A DNA stretch of 64,000 bases from Methanobacteriota archaeon (GCA_016841625.1 JAENYU010000003.1:1-64000), one strand, 5' to 3'. Shown: positions 1 to 10,406, numbered from the stretch's first letter. Numbers and translations are program-made. The notes: generated by a model from the letters alone, not told the origin.

Positions 1-366
1 TGTATTGTTGGGAAGTTGACGGCTCCCATCTCCCACCTGTCGGCCTGCGGCCTCCAAGGAAGGAGTCTTCCCGCCTTCGGAGATAAAAACGGGCAGAAAA
101 AAGAGGGAGAACTCAAATTTGCTTGAGGAATAGACAAAAAAATGGGAACAGGAGCCAAAAAGGAATGAATAAATAAGATGATATAATTACAAGTTCACTT
201 ACATAGAAAATTATATAAAGATAATATTGAAGTGTATCAATAGTACAGGCTATTAAAAGTGTACATTTTATGGACATTCGTGTTAGCACACAGGCACATA
301 GTAATTATACACAGTAATTATACACAGTAAGCACATACATTAATCGATCCTTTTGAAGGTGTCATT
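1..366. other. Upstream spacer with no gene
   Basis: No open frame here has protein-like composition. The first 100 bases are GC-richer and the rest is AT-rich. A TATA-like stretch (ttatataaag, 211-220) lies about 150 bases before the symporter gene and could be its promoter. A 13-base unit (agtaattatacac) is repeated at 300-312 and 313-325 and begins a third time. Confidence 0.5.
209..219 (+). promoter_or_regulatory. Candidate TATA box of the symporter gene
   Basis: An AT-rich element (attatataaag) of archaeal TATA type sits in the spacer before the symporter. It would give a leader of roughly 130 bases. Assigned by composition and position only. Confidence 0.3.
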
Positions 367-2289
367 ATGGACGGCTATCAGATCTTCTTGGCGCTACTCA
401 CGGTCTATTTAGCAGTACTTGTGAGCATTGGCTGGTATTTCAATAAAAAACAGAAATCCATTACAGACTTCTGGCTTGCAGGGCGCAGAATCGGGCCCAC
501 AGGAATCGGATTTTCAGCAGCTGCATCCTGGATCACCGCCGGTGGGATTCTTGCAGTCATCGGGTTTTACATGCTCCTGGGGATGGGCTCGATCTGGGGT
601 TTTGTGGCCCCTAATATCATTGCCCTCCTGATCATTGCGGTATTTGTGGGCAAGATAAAGAATCTTCCCGCAATCACCCAGCCCGAACTTCTGGAACAAC
701 GTTACGGCTCCTCAATCAGGCTCCCTATCGCCCTGGTAATTGCAATTGTTATGATCCTTTTTGCCGTTGCTGATGTCCAGGGACTCGCCCTTGTCCTGCA
801 GATTTTCTACGGGCTCGACAAAATCTATGCAGTAGCCCTAATCGCCCTTGTGGTCTCGGTTTATGTCACCCTCGGAGGGCTTTCAGCAGTTATCTGGACC
901 GATGTCATCCAGTTTACAATCCTTGCCCTTTTTACAATAATAATGGCTTTTGCCGCAGTGGGTACGGTAAGCGACGGAAGCCTGGGAAACGCAGCGATAA
1001 GTACCTCCGACCTTTTCGGGAACGTACCGGATGGCTGGTGGAACCCCCTCTCGATCGGGCTTCCGATGGTCATCATCTTCATCCTGGCTATCATTCCGGG
1101 CTGGATTTCCGAGCAGGACCCCTGGCAAAAGGTCTGGGCTGCAAGGGATGAAAAATCCGCACGCTCGGGAATGATCTTAGGGGCTTTCATGATCCTGGTG
1201 GTTTTCGGGTCCTGTGCGGTGATTGCAATTGCGCTCAATGCCATATACCCCGAAATCGCAGCTATGGGTTTCCCTGCAGGCATGGCGCTTGCCGAACCTG
1301 CCCTTCTAACCTTTATTAACGAACGCTTTGCCGCATCCCCCCTCCTGATCACCCTCAGCGCGATCGGACTTACTGCGGCTGCCATGTCCAATGCCGACAC
1401 GTTCGCAACCTCCGGAGGGTCCAACCTTTCCCGGGACATCTACCAGAGGTATATAAAACCGGATGCCACCATGAAGGAGATGCTGGTCATAAACCGTATT
1501 AGTGTACTCATAATCGTGCTTGGGGCATGCGCAGGCACTTTCTACATACAGGGCATCATCGAAGCAATCCACATCGCAACCTTCATTGCAAGCGCTTCTT
1601 ACTTCTTCCCCCTCATGGGAGGGCTTTACTGGAAGAGAGCAACCAGGGAAGGCGCTCTGGTATCCATGGTTGTCGGAGGGGTGTCTCAGATAGGGCTTGT
1701 GCTCCTTGACTACACAATGGAAGCCCCACCCATGGCAGCCACCTACCTTGAAGGCATCCACCCGGCCCTTATGAGTCACGGAGTCATTCTGGGCATGTCA
1801 TTGAGTGCTGTTGCTTTCTTTGGAGTTTCCTTCATGACAAAACCCTCAAGCAGAGTCAACCTCGCCCCCTTCTTCGAAGAGGAAGCCGAAGCCCTGACCC
1901 GCTACGAAGCCAGGGAAATCAACGAAATGGACCCCGCATACAGCTCCTTCCTCGGAAATATCGAAGAAAATGTCACAGGTGAACGCTCCCACCTTCAGTT
2001 GAACCTCCGGGTTTCCGACACCCTCAGCTGGAATGAACTCGTTGAAAAGCTGAAATCCGTTTCCCCTGCCTGGGTCACACCTACGGGACAGGACTCGGTA
2101 TACAGGCTGACCCACGGGGATATGCTCTCCTGTGTTGCAGTAACCAGGGGCAGCGGCAACAGGGACATCTGGCTCAAGGCCGAACCCAGGCTTGAGTCCG
2201 TGGGCAGGCAGAAAAAAGAGCTGTTTACGGCTTATGAAGAGCTGAAAAAAATCATGGGCCAGAAAGGATTCTCTCTGGACTTTTATTAA
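367..2289 (+). CDS. Sodium/solute symporter (SSS family)
   Basis: A 640-residue multi-spanning membrane protein of the sodium:solute symporter family, which imports a small solute using the sodium gradient. The N-terminal part has the family pattern: a first helix, then a TDFWLAGRR segment and an AAASWITAGG segment. About a dozen hydrophobic helices follow to roughly residue 480, and then a polar cytoplasmic tail of about 150 residues with no recognised domain. AAGGTG at 355-360 is the ribosome site for the ATG at 367. The gene stands alone, with a strong hairpin just after it. The substrate (proline, pantothenate, acetate or other) cannot be decided from sequence. Methanosarcina uses sodium gradients made by Mtr, encoded just downstream, so sodium coupling is plausible. 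Confidence 0.85.
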   Translation: MDGYQIFLALLTVYLAVLVSIGWYFNKKQKSITDFWLAGRRIGPTGIGFSAAASWITAGGILAVIGFYMLLGMGSIWGFVAPNIIALLIIAVFVGKIKNLPAITQPELLEQRYGSSIRLPIALVIAIVMILFAVADVQGLALVLQIFYGLDKIYAVALIALVVSVYVTLGGLSAVIWTDVIQFTILALFTIIMAFAAVGTVSDGSLGNAAISTSDLFGNVPDGWWNPLSIGLPMVIIFILAIIPGWISEQDPWQKVWAARDEKSARSGMILGAFMILVVFGSCAVIAIALNAIYPEIAAMGFPAGMALAEPALLTFINERFAASPLLITLSAIGLTAAAMSNADTFATSGGSNLSRDIYQRYIKPDATMKEMLVINRISVLIIVLGACAGTFYIQGIIEAIHIATFIASASYFFPLMGGLYWKRATREGALVSMVVGGVSQIGLVLLDYTMEAPPMAATYLEGIHPALMSHGVILGMSLSAVAFFGVSFMTKPSSRVNLAPFFEEEAEALTRYEAREINEMDPAYSSFLGNIEENVTGERSHLQLNLRVSDTLSWNELVEKLKSVSPAWVTPTGQDSVYRLTHGDMLSCVAVTRGSGNRDIWLKAEPRLESVGRQKKELFTAYEELKKIMGQKGFSLDFY

Positions 2290-2301
2290 GGCAGCTGAAA
2301 A

Positions 2302-2321
2302 AAGAGCCGGAATCGGCTCTT
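2302..2321 (+). terminator. Hairpin terminator after the symporter
   Basis: A perfect 8-bp stem (aagagccg / cggctctt) closes a 4-base loop, and a T-rich tract follows. It lies 13 bases after the symporter stop codon. The T-rich tract contains a short attatc-type microsatellite (about 2329-2358). Confidence 0.65.
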
Positions 2322-2486
2322 AATTCATTTTATTATCATTATCATTATCATTATTATTTATTTAAATGGGCTTTTTTGAAATGAGCATACCTTGCTATAC
2401 CGGTCCAAAAACCGAGAGATATAGAGCAGGAAACAGGGTTCAAGGATGAGTTTTTCAGGGTTTCCGACATTATTCGTGCAGGTTAT

Positions 2487-3296
2487 TCAAAGGTTCAGGG
2501 CTTTTTCCAGGGTTTTTTTCCCCAGAAGAACGTCCTCCATTGAAAAGACTTCAAGGTTGTAGACACCCCTGTACCCGGAAAGCAGGTTCAGCACGGAGAA
2601 GTCCACACAGCCTTTTCCCGGAGCCATGTGCTCGTCCCCGTCATATATTTCCGTCCACTTCCCCCCATTGTCATGCAGGTGGAGGTGGACGATATGCTCT
2701 TCCAGGACTTCCACAAAACTTCGGAGTTTTACAGGGTCCCCCCCGCAGGTGAGGTTTGCGTGCCCGATATCGAAAGTTGCTTTCAGGGACCCGGAATTTA
2801 CGGCTTTGACAGCACGGACAAGTTCTTCGGCTTTGCAGCAGAGGTTGTAAGGGTCCGTTCCTTCCTTATTTTCCAGACCCAGTATAACTCCCTGGTCTTC
2901 AGCAGTGGAAACGAGCACCTTGAGGTTTTCGACCATTGAAGAAAAAGACTTTTCCCGGTCCTGCCCGATCCTTCCGGGATGCAGTACAAGCACCCCGGCC
3001 CCTATCCGGTTTGCAAGGGCTATGGACTCATTCATGAGGGAAAACTCCCATTCTCCCATGCGGGCAGTATCTATTTGGAGGGACACGGGATAGTTGGGAT
3101 CCGGCGCAAAATAAGGAGCGTGGATGGTGCTTGCAAATTCGTACACTGACAGCTCGTCAAGTACCCGGTCCAGCTTTTCATTATCCAGCGTCCTGCCGGA
3201 ATATACCCCGAGTTTAGGGATATACAGTTCTATTGAATCCACATTCCCCTTTAGCTCACCAGGGGTACCTGCAAAGGATGAGGCTCCGAAAATCAC
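2487..3296 (-). CDS. Sugar phosphate isomerase/epimerase-like TIM-barrel protein
   Basis: A 269-residue protein of the xylose-isomerase-like / AP endonuclease 2 TIM-barrel superfamily. Metal-ligand type motifs are visible at the strand ends: IHAPYF near residue 60, LHPGRIG near 105, a glutamate in LGLENKEG near 140, FDIGHANL near 170 and HLHLHDN near 205. The superfamily uses such residues to bind divalent metals for isomerase, epimerase or endonuclease chemistry. The precise reaction cannot be told. The gene is monocistronic and convergent with the symporter gene. Confidence 0.75.
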   Translation of the reverse strand: MIFGASSFAGTPGELKGNVDSIELYIPKLGVYSGRTLDNEKLDRVLDELSVYEFASTIHAPYFAPDPNYPVSLQIDTARMGEWEFSLMNESIALANRIGAGVLVLHPGRIGQDREKSFSSMVENLKVLVSTAEDQGVILGLENKEGTDPYNLCCKAEELVRAVKAVNSGSLKATFDIGHANLTCGGDPVKLRSFVEVLEEHIVHLHLHDNGGKWTEIYDGDEHMAPGKGCVDFSVLNLLSGYRGVYNLEVFSMEDVLLGKKTLEKALNL

Positions 3297-4169
3297 AGCA
3301 AAAAGAAGGGAAATAAAATATAATAATTTTTTTGACAGGCCCTGACCCGGACATATGGGAAAAGACTTCAGAAACTCCCAAATATATATAAACAGATTTC
3401 AAAATATCGCACGACCCCCCCGGGCAACAGGGCGCCCAAAAAAAGTCATGGAAAGTTCATAGAATAAACATAGAGTAAACATGGATAACCAGAAAAGTCG
3501 TAAAACATCCATAAAAACAGGCGTACTTACAAAAATAAATCATTAAGAACATATTGATATATGATAAAGTGTTACCGGCAAACATAAACAAATAATTTAT
3601 AACTATATTTTAAAAAGTATCTATTTTTGAGGGAAATATCCAGAGAGAGACCAAAAAAAAATAAAAAATATTTTGCGTAGTAGTATTTGTGGAAAATATC
3701 TTTTATCAGGGCTCAAAGGAAGTAGAAAAATGTAAAATTAAGACAAAAGTATTGGATGATCATCAGAAGGAGATATATAAAAATAAAAGCTCGACAGAAA
3801 CTGTTTTAAATAAAAATGTGAATTATTTTATCGGGGGTAAAAAAAGCAATTTGCCCATTCCAATATCGCAATCTTTATATGACATCGACAGGGGTATAAT
3901 ATGCTTTTTTATATATATTTAGCATTTAGTGCACATTTCCCGCTAGATGCATCATATAAAAATGATTGTATAATATATAATCATATAATAATATTTTAAA
4001 TGCTTACAAATTTCGAAAGGTTTATGAATGATTCTCTCTAATCCCAAAAATAACGCTAGTAATCATCATTTTTCTTTGCAAAGATATAGCCAAAGATTCC
4101 AAAAGAAATGTACAGCGTTTTTTTGAATCCGATTTATTAACATGTTAATAAAATAAAGGAGGAAAATGA
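3297..4169. other. Long AT-rich leader region of the mtr operon
   Basis: About 870 bases of AT-rich sequence with no supportable gene. A 77-codon frame at 3689-3922 has low-complexity Lys/Asn-rich translation and no convincing ribosome site. The region must hold the mtr promoter and leader. Several AT-rich boxes are present, the clearest near 3906-3922, which would give a leader of more than 200 bases. Confidence 0.5.
3906..3922 (+). promoter_or_regulatory. Candidate TATA box for the mtr operon
   Basis: A run of tttttatatatatttag has the best archaeal TATA character in the spacer. Other AT-rich boxes near 3960-3990 are alternatives. Transcript mapping is needed to choose. Confidence 0.25.
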
Positions 4170-5087
4170 ATGGAACCACTCATAAGCATGGGAGTACTGG
4201 CACTTATGGGCGTAGCTGCAACCATTGCAGGTGCCTCAGAAGACCTTGAATCCGATGTCGGGTCCCAGAGTAACCCGAACTCGCAGGTCCAGTTAGCTCC
4301 CCAGATGATGTTTCCGCATCGAATTTATAACAAAGCTGTTTCTGGTGAACCACCATCAAACGCACTAATGTGTGCAATTGGTGCAACCGGCGCGGTAGTA
4401 TTAATGGGTGAATTCAATCTGTCTCCGCTCTTTGCACTGGTTATCGGTGCCCTCATTGCAGCATGTGTCCACGGCACTTTTGCCATGACCTCTACAATGG
4501 GCAGGGCTGCCAGTCAGAGCCGTTTCAAACAACCAGTATACCTGGACATGATCCGGAGCCACACCCCTGTTATCATGGCATATGCCTTCATAACGACGTT
4601 CTGTGTCCTGATCATTTCGTACATGATGAACGTTGTCCTCGGACACCCCTTCCCTCTGCCCCTGCTGGCATTTATCTGGGGTATCACGATAGGTGCAATC
4701 GGGTCGTCTACAGGTGATGTCCACTACGGCGCAGAGCGTGAATTCCAGCAGTTCGAATTCGGTTCAGGTCTGAACGCTTCGAACTCCGGTAACATTGTAA
4801 GGTTTGGAGAATCCGGGCTCAGGAACGGGTACGACAACTCCTGGTTCTGTGCAAAGTTCGGTGGACCTGTAACAGGTATCGCTTTTGGTATGACCGTTTT
4901 CTTGGGCAGCTGGATAACAACTGTTTTTGATCCCGCAGTAAGCATCACACGGGGCTGGCTCTCCGCTGTTGCAGGGGTTATCATTGTCTTTATCTTAATT
5001 ATATGGAACAGGAAAATTGAAGTTGCTGCCCGCAACAACTATGGACCGTACAAGGAAGACAAGCCTGAAGAGGAGGCAGCAGCATGA
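4170..5087 (+). CDS. mtrE: Tetrahydromethanopterin S-methyltransferase subunit E
   Basis: First gene of the mtr operon. The Mtr complex moves a methyl group from methyl-tetrahydro(sarcina)pterin to coenzyme M and pumps sodium out of the cell. MtrE is one of the large integral membrane subunits of the sodium-translocating part. The 305-residue product begins with a hydrophobic helix, has several further helices, and carries the highly conserved QSRFKQPVYLDMIRSHTP and GDVHYGAEREFQQFEFG loops. GGAGG at 4158-4162 fits the ATG at 4170. The stop overlaps the mtrD start by 4 bases, indicating translational coupling. Confidence 0.96.
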   Translation: MEPLISMGVLALMGVAATIAGASEDLESDVGSQSNPNSQVQLAPQMMFPHRIYNKAVSGEPPSNALMCAIGATGAVVLMGEFNLSPLFALVIGALIAACVHGTFAMTSTMGRAASQSRFKQPVYLDMIRSHTPVIMAYAFITTFCVLIISYMMNVVLGHPFPLPLLAFIWGITIGAIGSSTGDVHYGAEREFQQFEFGSGLNASNSGNIVRFGESGLRNGYDNSWFCAKFGGPVTGIAFGMTVFLGSWITTVFDPAVSITRGWLSAVAGVIIVFILIIWNRKIEVAARNNYGPYKEDKPEEEAAA

Positions 5088-5806
5088 TTGACCTCGCAGC
5101 AAACCTCTTATGGATGTTCCTGGTCGTTATCGGCGGTGTGCTGATTTCCTGGAGCGTCCACTTTGTGCCTGTAGGCGGTGCGCCTGCAGCTATGGCCCAG
5201 GCAACAGGTATCGGAACCGGTACAGTGCAGCTGGCAGCCGGGGCAGGACTTACCGGGCTTATCAGTGCCGGGTACACGATGCAAGTAGTCGACAACCTTC
5301 CCCTGATTCTCGCCTCTGGCACAGTCGGGGCCATGATCATGATCTCAGTTACCATGATCGTAGGGACCTGGGTTTATGTATACGGTGTAGGCTGTGTGCC
5401 TTCTTCCGCAAAGGTCAAGGTAGACCCCATAACCCATGACCGCCAGGACCTTTATGTGTCCCAGGGAACTGAAGGACACGGACTCCCAACAGTCTCTTTT
5501 GTTAGTGGAGTTATCGGTGGGGCTCTTGGTGGCTTTGGTGGATCCCTCGTCTACTACGCCCTCCTGAAGGTCGGAATGGGAGTCGCCGAAGTCGATGCAA
5601 ACATGATCGGACTCGTGGCAATTTTCGCAGTAGGTATCTTCTTTGTGAACGCTGTGATTCCCTCATACAATATCGGCGGTACCATCGAAGGATTCCATGA
5701 CCCGAAGTGGAAGAAGTGGCCGAAAGCGGTAATTTCATCCTTCGTCGCAACGATTTTCTGCGCACTCGTGGCAGTAATCGCAATTTCACAGCTTGGAGGT
5801 CTCTAA
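5084..5806 (+). CDS. mtrD: Tetrahydromethanopterin S-methyltransferase subunit D
   Basis: Second gene of the operon; 240 residues with about six hydrophobic segments. It is an integral membrane subunit that, with MtrC and MtrE, is thought to form the sodium-translocating core. Glycine-rich stretches (for example GGVLISWSVHFVPVGGAPAA near residue 20 and GGALGGFGGS near 155) match the family. It overlaps mtrE by ATGA, and the mtrC ribosome site is embedded in its last codons. Confidence 0.95.
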   Translation: MIDLAANLLWMFLVVIGGVLISWSVHFVPVGGAPAAMAQATGIGTGTVQLAAGAGLTGLISAGYTMQVVDNLPLILASGTVGAMIMISVTMIVGTWVYVYGVGCVPSSAKVKVDPITHDRQDLYVSQGTEGHGLPTVSFVSGVIGGALGGFGGSLVYYALLKVGMGVAEVDANMIGLVAIFAVGIFFVNAVIPSYNIGGTIEGFHDPKWKKWPKAVISSFVATIFCALVAVIAISQLGGL

Positions 5807-5807
5807 A

Positions 5808-6611
5808 ATGTCTGCAGGTGGAGACGGAGGAGAGGCCAAAGGCGGCTTACCTCCAAACACAATAATAGGAATCGGTGCCGCAGGCGGACTCATAGGAATT
5901 TACCTGGCGCACTTCCTGCCCGCAACATTCTCCTTCTTCGGAGGGCTCGGGGCAATCTGTGCCATCGTCTGGGGAGCTGACGCGGTCCGCCGTGTTGCAA
6001 GCTACGGACTTGGTACCGGAGTTCCGTCCATCGGTATGATCTCCCTTGGTATGGGTATTCTCACCGCCCTCTTCGGACTTTCGGTAGGCGGCATCGCAGG
6101 CCCGATAGTAGCCTTTATCGCAGCAGCAGTCATCGGTGCTATAATCGGTGTGCTTGCAAACAAGGTAATCGGAATGGGCATCCCGATCATGGAACAGGCA
6201 ATGGTTGAAATCGCAGGCGCAGGAACCCTGGCAATCATCGGGCTTAGCACCGTCATTGCCGGAACCTTCGACTACGCAGTCGTACTCGAAACCGTAGTCT
6301 CAACCGGGTTCATCGCAATGATCTTCATCATCGGCGGTATGGGAATCCTTCACCCCTTCAACGCAAACCTCGGACCTGACGAAAAGCAGGACAGGACCCT
6401 TATACTTGGTGTTGAGAAGGCAGCCCTTGCAATGATCATTGCAGGTCTCGCATCCTCAATCAATCTAGGTCTTGGACCTGCCTTTGTCACAATTCTTGTG
6501 GGGCTCACTGTCTGGTACATATCATTCAACAAGTTCTTCGGATTCGTCAAGAGAGACGCATACGCAGTGGTTGGAACCGGCCTTCTGCCCAGTGAGGAGG
6601 AACTACAATGA
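5808..6611 (+). CDS. mtrC: Tetrahydromethanopterin S-methyltransferase subunit C
   Basis: Integral membrane subunit of the Mtr complex with about seven to eight hydrophobic segments. The start is taken at the ATG at 5808 (267 residues, family length). GGAGGT at 5796-5800 and the bases just before sits at the correct distance, whereas an upstream TTG in the same frame lies inside that ribosome site. It overlaps mtrB by 4 bases. Confidence 0.94.
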   Translation: MSAGGDGGEAKGGLPPNTIIGIGAAGGLIGIYLAHFLPATFSFFGGLGAICAIVWGADAVRRVASYGLGTGVPSIGMISLGMGILTALFGLSVGGIAGPIVAFIAAAVIGAIIGVLANKVIGMGIPIMEQAMVEIAGAGTLAIIGLSTVIAGTFDYAVVLETVVSTGFIAMIFIIGGMGILHPFNANLGPDEKQDRTLILGVEKAALAMIIAGLASSINLGLGPAFVTILVGLTVWYISFNKFFGFVKRDAYAVVGTGLLPSEEELQ

Positions 6612-6934
6612 GCATGATTCGTATAGCCCCCGAAGTACACCTGGTTCTGGACCCGGACACCGCCCTTGTGGCAGAGGAAAGGTCAGACTCAATTATGTAT
6701 TCCATGGAACCGGTTTTCGAGAGGCTGGAAAAACTGGAAGCGGTTTCAGGGGACCTCGTGAACTCCCTGTCACCCAGCATGCCGCTCCTGAACACCTGGC
6801 CCGGACGTGAGAATACCTCTTACATGGCCGGAATCTACGGGAACTCCTTCTACGGACTTATCGTGGGTCTTGCATTCAGCGGACTGCTGGCATTGATCAT
6901 ATACATATACAGCCTGATGGGAGGGGTGATCTAA
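6608..6934 (+). CDS. mtrB: Tetrahydromethanopterin S-methyltransferase subunit B
   Basis: A 108-residue small subunit with a soluble N-terminal part and one C-terminal membrane helix (about residues 80-104). MtrB helps anchor and organise the complex. It begins [18 protein letters not shown], typical of the family. It starts within the mtrC stop (ATGA), and mtrA begins one base after its TAA. Confidence 0.94.
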   Translation: MSMIRIAPEVHLVLDPDTALVAEERSDSIMYSMEPVFERLEKLEAVSGDLVNSLSPSMPLLNTWPGRENTSYMAGIYGNSFYGLIVGLAFSGLLALIIYIYSLMGGVI

Positions 6935-6935
6935 A

Positions 6936-7658
6936 ATGGTAGATAAAAGAGATCCAGCCCCGGGATGGCCAATCCTGAAAGGTGAATACGAAGTCGGCGA
7001 CGTGCAGGGCTGTGTTGCAGTAATTACCTGCGCATCACACCTTCCAGGCAAGCCGGTACTCGATGCCGGAGCAGCAATTACAGGGTCCTGTAAAACCGAG
7101 AACCTTGGTATAGAAAAGGTCGTTGCCCACGTTATTTCAAACCCTAACATCAGATACCTGGTCGTAACAGGAGCAGAAGTTAAAGGGCATATTACGGGAC
7201 AGGCAGCGATCAGCCTTCACGCAAACGGTGTGAAGGAAAACAGGATCGTAGGCGCAGTCGGAGCTATTCCGTATGTCGAAAACCTGAATCCTGAAGCAGT
7301 TGAGCGCTTCCAGGCACAGGTCGAGACCGTCGAACTGCTGAACACCGAAGATATGGGTGTCATCACTGCCAAGGTAAGGGACCTTGTTTCAAAGGACCCC
7401 GGAGCCTTCGATGCCGAACCCCTGGTCCTGGAGATCAGTGAGGAAGGCGAAGAAGACGAAGATGTTGGCGTCGTTAGACCGGTCTCAGGAGAAATCGCAA
7501 CAATCCGCAGCCGGTTGAAGGGCATTGAAGCCCGGATGCTTGACATCGGAAACCTGAACAAGTTCCACTCAGGGATTCACGCCGGCAAGGTTGAAGGTGC
7601 CATGATCGGACTGACTGTGACCATATCCCTGCTTGGGTTATTACTTCTCGGGAGGTAA
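6936..7658 (+). CDS. mtrA: Tetrahydromethanopterin S-methyltransferase subunit A (corrinoid protein)
   Basis: The corrinoid-carrying subunit, whose cytoplasmic domain holds a cobamide that is methylated and demethylated in each cycle. The 240-residue product has a Rossmann-like domain followed by a linker and one C-terminal membrane helix (about 219-239). The [15 protein letters not shown] segment contains His85, corresponding to the lower cobalt ligand known as His84 in Methanothermobacter. It is in the usual position between mtrB and mtrF. GGAGGT over its stop codon serves mtrF. Confidence 0.96.
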   Translation: MVDKRDPAPGWPILKGEYEVGDVQGCVAVITCASHLPGKPVLDAGAAITGSCKTENLGIEKVVAHVISNPNIRYLVVTGAEVKGHITGQAAISLHANGVKENRIVGAVGAIPYVENLNPEAVERFQAQVETVELLNTEDMGVITAKVRDLVSKDPGAFDAEPLVLEISEEGEEDEDVGVVRPVSGEIATIRSRLKGIEARMLDIGNLNKFHSGIHAGKVEGAMIGLTVTISLLGLLLLGR

Positions 7659-7663
7659 TGAAA

Positions 7664-7882
7664 ATGGCAGAAGAAGGACAAGGCGTCCCAATGGTGCTTA
7701 ACCCCCAGATGGGTGCAATCGATGCTACTGTTGAGAGCATCCGGTACAGAGCGCAGTTGATTGCGAGGAACCAGAAGCTAGACTCCGGGGTTATGTCCAC
7801 CGGGCTTATCGGCTTCGCACTGGGTTTCCTCTTTTCACTGGTGATGGTAATCATACTCCCATTAATCATCTGGGGTCTTTAA
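7664..7882 (+). CDS. mtrF: Tetrahydromethanopterin S-methyltransferase subunit F
   Basis: A 72-residue small subunit: a soluble N-terminus and one C-terminal helix (about 47-71). In some methanogens MtrF is fused to MtrA; here they are separate. The start is the ATG at 7664, since GGAGGT at 7651-7656 is 7 bases upstream. An ATG at 7658 is only one base from that site and adds just two residues. Confidence 0.93.
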   Translation: MAEEGQGVPMVLNPQMGAIDATVESIRYRAQLIARNQKLDSGVMSTGLIGFALGFLFSLVMVIILPLIIWGL

Positions 7883-7895
7883 AGAGGTGAATAAT

Positions 7896-8114
7896 ATGGA
7901 TGGAAAAGCACCAGCCGCATTTGTAGATCCAGATGAGTTTAGTGAAGTATTGAAGAGGCTTGACCTGATCGATGAAAAGGTCGAGTTCGTCAACAGTGAA
8001 GTTGCGCAGAGAGTCGGAAAGAAGGTAGGAAGAGACATCGGAATCCTTTATGGCGCAGTGATCGGACTGCTTCTCTTCCTGATCTATGTCTCGGTATCAT
8101 CAATGTTCATATAA
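7896..8114 (+). CDS. mtrG: Tetrahydromethanopterin S-methyltransferase subunit G
   Basis: A 72-residue small subunit with a charged N-terminal helical part and one C-terminal membrane helix (about 50-71). The ATG at 7896 is preferred over a GTG at 7887, because the GTG is part of the AGAGGTGA ribosome site. Stoichiometry and helix-hairpin packing with MtrA/B/F are known for the family. Confidence 0.93.
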   Translation: MDGKAPAAFVDPDEFSEVLKRLDLIDEKVEFVNSEVAQRVGKKVGRDIGILYGAVIGLLLFLIYVSVSSMFI

Positions 8115-8127
8115 GTGAGGGATCAAA

Positions 8128-9075
8128 ATGTTCAAGTTTGACAAGAAACAGGAAGTGTTTGAAGTAGGCGGGGTCAAGTTCGGCGGGCAGCCGGGTGAGT
8201 ACCCGACCGTGTTAGTTAGTACCATGTTCTACGCAAGGCACAAGATCGTGACCGACGAGGACAAGGGGCTTTTCGACAAAGCAGCTGCAGAAACCCTGTG
8301 GAACACACAGGTTGAACTGAGTGACGCAACCGGAAACCCCTATGTAAACCAGATTGTGGGAGAAACCCCCGAAGCCATCAGGAATTACATAGACTGGTTC
8401 CTCGGAATCGATGACAGCACCCCCTTCCTGATCGACTCTTCCGCCGGAGAAGTGCGTGCAGCCGCTGCCCAGTACTGTACCGAAATCGGTGTCGCTAACA
8501 GGGCAATCCACAACTCCATCAACGCAAGTATCGAACAGGACGAAATTGACGTCCTCACGGAGAGCGATGTGGAAGCCGCAATCGTGCTGGCCTTCAACGC
8601 AACCGACCCAACCGTCAAAGGTAAACTCGACATCCTTGAAGTCGGGGGTTCCGGACAGGACAAGGGTATGCTCCAGATAGCCAAGGAATGTGGGATCAAG
8701 ATCCCCCTGATCGACGTGGCAGCAATGCCCCTCGGTGCTGGCTCAGGCGCAACCATCCGCTCAGTCCCCACCATCAAGGGCAAGCTCGGCCTGCCTGTAG
8801 GCGGTGGATACCACAACATGGCATCCGCATGGGACTGGCTCAGAAAGTTCAAGAAGACCCAGCCTGACCCGAAGTCTATCTACATGCCTTCTGACATCGG
8901 GACAAACCTGGTAGCCCAGATCGCAGGTTCTGACTTCCTGCTCTACGGCCCTATCGAGAACGTCGAAAAGGTCTTCCCGGCTGTCGCAATGGTCGACATC
9001 ATGCTCGGGGAAACCGCCAAAGAACTCGGCATCGAGATCGCTGTGGAGAACCACCCTGTCAACCAGCTGACATAA
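8128..9075 (+). CDS. mtrH: Tetrahydromethanopterin S-methyltransferase subunit H
   Basis: The 315-residue soluble methyltransferase subunit that transfers the methyl group from methyl-tetrahydromethanopterin to the cobamide on MtrA. It is a TIM-barrel pterin-binding protein related to MeTr/AcsE. No membrane helices are seen. Conserved stretches include FLIDSSAGEVR near residue 100 and LEVGGSGQDKGML near 170. Last gene of the operon, followed by a hairpin terminator. Confidence 0.96.
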   Translation: MFKFDKKQEVFEVGGVKFGGQPGEYPTVLVSTMFYARHKIVTDEDKGLFDKAAAETLWNTQVELSDATGNPYVNQIVGETPEAIRNYIDWFLGIDDSTPFLIDSSAGEVRAAAAQYCTEIGVANRAIHNSINASIEQDEIDVLTESDVEAAIVLAFNATDPTVKGKLDILEVGGSGQDKGMLQIAKECGIKIPLIDVAAMPLGAGSGATIRSVPTIKGKLGLPVGGGYHNMASAWDWLRKFKKTQPDPKSIYMPSDIGTNLVAQIAGSDFLLYGPIENVEKVFPAVAMVDIMLGETAKELGIEIAVENHPVNQLT

Positions 9076-9112
9076 TTTCTAAAAGTTCTAAAACCGGATG
9101 TGAATGTCCGGA

Positions 9113-9145
9113 AAGCAAAGTGGAATATTTTCCCTTTGCTTTTTT
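9113..9145 (+). terminator. Terminator of the mtr operon
   Basis: An 8-bp stem (aagcaaag 9113-9120 with ctttgctt 9134-9141) closes a 13-base loop and runs into a T tract, 38 bases after the mtrH stop. Confidence 0.65.
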
Positions 9146-10406
9146 CTGTTTTTACTTTATTTTTCAGTTATTTTCTATTTCTGCTAGCGTTTTTTGTTGA
9201 CTTTTTGAGTAAACAGTTTGAGTTAGTATTTTTTTTGTTGACTTTTCGTGTTACATATTGTGCTAACATTTTATGAATTTCCTGTTTTGGTATGAGGCAA
9301 TATTCTCTTTTTACACAAAGTTCGAGACGAACATAGAAAGCATTAGAAATTGGCAGATAAATGAAATATATCAATTATGAAAATTTTTAAAAACTGAAAT
9401 TCAAAAAAGTATGAAAACTCAAAAAATTGAAAAAGAAAAGAAAAGGAAAAAAGAAAAAGGAGAAGAAGCGTTGGAGGAAAGGAATACCAGTAGAGCCAGG
9501 TAATCCTGCTGGTTCCTAATCGGGAATCATAACAATCAATTTTTGGAACCCGCTTTGCCAAAGAGGCCAGATATGTATTTAAAACAACGGAGCAGGGACA
9601 ATTAAAGGTTCGGTAGAACCTGACCGAGTGCTGACCGAGGAAAATCGACAGCATCCGGCCAGGAATTGGCGAATCCACTCCCAAACTCGCTGTTTACGTA
9701 GAGGACCAGGATCCATTGTCCGCGAACTTATCTGCGAACAACAAAGAATAGAGGCAAATTCGAGATGGTAAGAACCCTATACCCAACTCTGCGCAGGTAT
9801 GCAAACGTATGTTCACACTCCTTACAACCCCATTCATTCAGACCCCACGTCCACTTCATTCCACTTCATTAAACTAGAATGCGAACTCCAATCCACATCC
9901 CAATTTTGTTTTGATATACAATAGATAGACTATCATAACACTCATAAATAATAAATTGTGAATTGAATATCAATTAGTTTCAAGAGTACCTCCGGATATA
10001 CCTTAAAAAATATTGATAGTACAAAAGTTACAAGCAGTTAATACTCCGGCTCAAGACAAAATGAAAAGGAGAGAAGGAGATTTGGCATTTGAAGGAAAAA
10101 AAGACACTTTTAGGACTTATTATTGATAATGCAGTTTGATAAAAGTTCTTAAAAAATAGCACTAAATAGAAAGATTTAATATTCAAGAACACTTTGTCAA
10201 TATTATAAGGGGAATGTAAAAGATTTTTAGGGATCAACAAATATATTTTGGAACATTTGGATGGTTATCCAGTGTCCTGACCGGAATTTGTTAAAAGCTA
10301 CAGTACTCGTTCCGGCCATTATTAACGGACTGCAGCATACCGGATCAAAATACGATATAGTGATTTATAGAGGATCAAACGCTGCATTATTGTGTTGGGT
10401 GGTAAA
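9146..10406. other. 1.3-kb spacer without a supportable gene
   Basis: Mostly AT-rich, with a purine-rich run near 9395-9480 and a GC-richer patch at about 9470-9780 that differs in composition from its surroundings. The patch has short open frames in two phases but no recognisable protein, so it may be a decayed insertion. At 9851-9872 the motif ccacttcatt is repeated. A ccggaa/ttccgg inverted pair (about 10279-10317) lies just before the next gene. Confidence 0.4.

Noticed and set aside
3689-3922. 77-codon open frame before mtr
   Set aside because: Low-complexity Lys/Asn-rich translation, no ribosome site, AT-rich composition like the rest of the leader.
9343-9684. 113-codon minus-strand frame
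   Set aside because: Half of it is a Phe/Leu run made by a purine-rich tract and the other half has no family resemblance.
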